From assembly GCF_009746585.1 (NCBI RefSeq), contig NZ_WRPO01000034.1, positions 1-33,487 on the forward strand: DNA of 33,487 nucleotides. Reading direction: 5' to 3'. The position numbers and the translations under genes are program-made. The notes below the pieces were generated by a model, which had not been told where the DNA came from, did no database searches, and saw nothing but the letters and a program-made list of their open reading frames with translations. Source of the DNA: Novosphingobium aquimarinum (lineage in GTDB: Bacteria; Pseudomonadota; Alphaproteobacteria; Sphingomonadales; Sphingomonadaceae). Positions 32,295-33,487 of the stretch are shown piece after piece (position 1 is the first letter of the stretch; each line of letters starts with the position of its first letter).

Positions 32295-32360
32295 AGTTGT
32301 ATCGTCACTAGCCTACAAGTGTAAGGGTTGCATCACAAGCCTCATGAGCATAGGACTGCT
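32295..32360 (-). promoter_or_regulatory. Candidate chrB promoter with overlapping dyad
   Basis: Read leftward, TTGTGA and TAGGCT are spaced 17 bp, with the latter 15 nt before the chrB ATG. The dyad CCTACA-AG-TGTAAGG sits across the -10 region, and TACAA/TTGTA arms flank the start. The dyad is a plausible ChrB operator. The divergent DUF1259 gene starts 168 bp away. Confidence 0.45.
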
Positions 32361-32462
32361 TATCCCGAAGAAAGAAACCGGAGCGCAATGTCGCGGCTCG
32401 CCGGCGGCGCGCTCGCATGACGTGAGGCTTTCCGTGTCGAGTGCGCTGATGAAGGATCAATT

Positions 32463-33353
32463 ATGCTGAAAAAGACCATCGCCTTGGGATTCGCCAGCCT
32501 CCTGCTGGCAAGCCCGGCATGGGCAGCGCCGGACTGGTCGGCTGTCGACCGGGCGATAGGACGAGCGGGGGCCGAACAGCCGGGGGGCGTTCACCGCTAC
32601 AGCTTCCCGCGTTCGGACCTGAGCGTCACGCTGGATGGGGTGACGATCAAGCCCTCCCTCGCGCTCGGCTCTTGGGCGGCGTTTCAGCCGATGGGCGACG
32701 AGGCGATGGTGATGGGCGATCTCGTGCTGACCCACGACGAGGTGAACCCCGTTTTGAGCCGCCTGCTCGCAAGCGGTTTTACGATCACCGCGCTCCACAA
32801 TCACCTGCTCCGCTCTTCGCCTGCGACCATGTACATGCACATTGCCGGCCACGGCGACCCGGTGAAGCTCGCGGCCGCGCTCCGGCAAGCGCTATCAGCC
32901 AGTCGGACCCCGCTCGCCGCGCCGCAATCGCCTTCGGCCAGCGCAGCCGCATCGCGGCTCGACCTCGATGTGGCCGCGCTCAACCGGTTGATGGGCGGTG
33001 AGGGCAAGACGGCCGGTGGCATCCTCCAATACAGCTTTCCGCGCGCCGAGCGGCTGATGGACGGCGATATGGAGACTCCGCCGACGATGGGCACGGCGAC
33101 CGCGATCAACTTTCAGCCAACCGGGGACGGCCGAGCCGCCATCACCGGCGATTTCGTACTTGTCGCAAACGAGGTCGATCCGGTCCTGCGCGTGCTGCGG
33201 ACGAACGGGATCGAGGTCACGGCGCTGCATAATCATATGCTAAACGACGAGCCGCGGCTGTTCTTCATGCACTTCTGGGCCAACGACGACGCAGCCAAGC
33301 TCGCCCGTGGGCTGCGCGCGGCGCTCGACAGGATGAACAATCAGAGGAGTTGA
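32463..33353 (+). CDS. Exported DUF1259 protein with two repeats
   Basis: A 296-aa exported protein. The signal peptide MLKKTIALGFASLLLASPAW is cut after AWA. Two DUF1259 (LpqO-like) repeats follow: residues about 25-140, containing ITALHNHLL and TMYMHIAGHGD, and about 165-290, containing VTALHNHML and FFMHFWANDD. The repeated His-Asn-His and Met-His motifs could bind metal, but the biochemical role of the family is not known. AAGGAT lies before the ATG. It is divergent from the chromate operon and probably leads a rightward unit continuing across the circle junction to the PepSY and Rap1a-like genes. Confidence 0.85.
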   Translation: MLKKTIALGFASLLLASPAWAAPDWSAVDRAIGRAGAEQPGGVHRYSFPRSDLSVTLDGVTIKPSLALGSWAAFQPMGDEAMVMGDLVLTHDEVNPVLSRLLASGFTITALHNHLLRSSPATMYMHIAGHGDPVKLAAALRQALSASRTPLAAPQSPSASAAASRLDLDVAALNRLMGGEGKTAGGILQYSFPRAERLMDGDMETPPTMGTATAINFQPTGDGRAAITGDFVLVANEVDPVLRVLRTNGIEVTALHNHMLNDEPRLFFMHFWANDDAAKLARGLRAALDRMNNQRS

Positions 33354-33364
33354 ACTCGGACGAC

Positions 33365-33487
33365 GGCTCATTGGGCCGTAACCGCCGCCCGCCCGACCCC
33401 ACGGCCCTTATGCAGGAAGTGGAATGGAACATGGCTAGCAAACGAACTCTCACTGTTGTCGCAGGCGTGGGCGCGGCCGCGCTGGCG
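33365..33487. repeat. Terminal overlap of a circular molecule, copy 2
   Basis: Identical to 1-123. Includes a duplicate of the first 19 codons of the PepSY gene (33431-33487), which is not an extra gene. Confidence 0.93.

Larger units (their letters stand above)
24185..33364. mobile_element. Tn3-family chromate-resistance transposon, first segment (continues at 1-972)
   Basis: The element starts with an inverted repeat at 24185 and continues across the circle junction to 972, about 10,152 bp in total. It carries tnpA, tnpR, an ATP-grasp gene, chrC, chrA, chrB and three exported-protein genes. The two ends are inverted copies identical over 40 bp. CTCC flanks both sides (24181-24184 and 973-976). 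Removing the element and one CTCC restores a 351-nt antitoxin gene. A 4-bp duplication is shorter than the 5 bp usual for Tn3 elements. Confidence 0.88.

Overview
The window is one complete circular plasmid. Bases 33365-33487 repeat bases 1-123 exactly, so the unit length is 33,364 bp and the gene that starts at 67 is cut by the arbitrary end. The RPA-type RepA with iterons, a small ParA, a ParS/ParT-like (DUF2384/RES) toxin-antitoxin pair and mostly GC-rich codon usage suggest an alphaproteobacterium, most likely a sphingomonad (Sphingomonas, Sphingobium or Novosphingobium). This is inferred from gene families; there is no rRNA or chromosomal marker. No T4SS genes, tRNA or CRISPR were seen.

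Layout. (a) 24185 through the circle junction to 972 is a Tn3-family transposon of about 10.15 kb: tnpA, tnpR, an ATP-grasp gene, a chromate operon chrB-chrA-chrC, and three exported-protein genes (DUF1259, PepSY, Rap1a/Tai-like). Its ends are inverted repeats identical over 40 bp. It splits a second ParS-like antitoxin gene: the 5' part is at 23935-24184 and the 3' part at 973-1077, and joining them restores 116 codons. (b) 1399-2001 is a serine recombinase. (c) 2170-12777 is a polysaccharide cluster of two convergent gene sets. The rightward set is a UDP-glucose dehydrogenase, a PssD/PssE glycosyltransferase pair and a PL5-type alginate lyase. The leftward set is an AlgD-like GDP-mannose dehydrogenase, a flippase, a glycosyltransferase, a polymerase-like protein and two acyltransferases. 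Together they suggest an acylated polymer containing uronic acids. No priming transferase or export channel is present, so the chromosome would have to supply these. (d) 13203-14670 holds an HUH/YxxK Rep-like protein and a small unknown. (e) 14818-18694 is the replication and partition core: RepA, three direct iterons plus one inverted copy before repA, a winged-helix protein with a possible antisense RNA over its leader, ParA and a small partner. (f) 18837-22079 is a stability and modification block: the ParS/ParT pair, a phosphatase/ADP-ribosylglycohydrolase fusion, and a divergent serine-recombinase-like protein without the usual serine motif. (g) 22141-23748 is a second HUH/YxxK protein between two paralogous 53-54 aa helix-turn-helix genes, followed by seven GGTTGTC/GACAACC words in 104 bp and a long dyad.

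The most interesting parts are: the second HUH module, which looks like an extra origin; the ADP-ribosylglycohydrolase fusion next to a RES toxin of a family known to ADP-ribosylate its target; the transposon, both of whose ends are of the tnpA-end type; and the chromate operon's unusual cargo.
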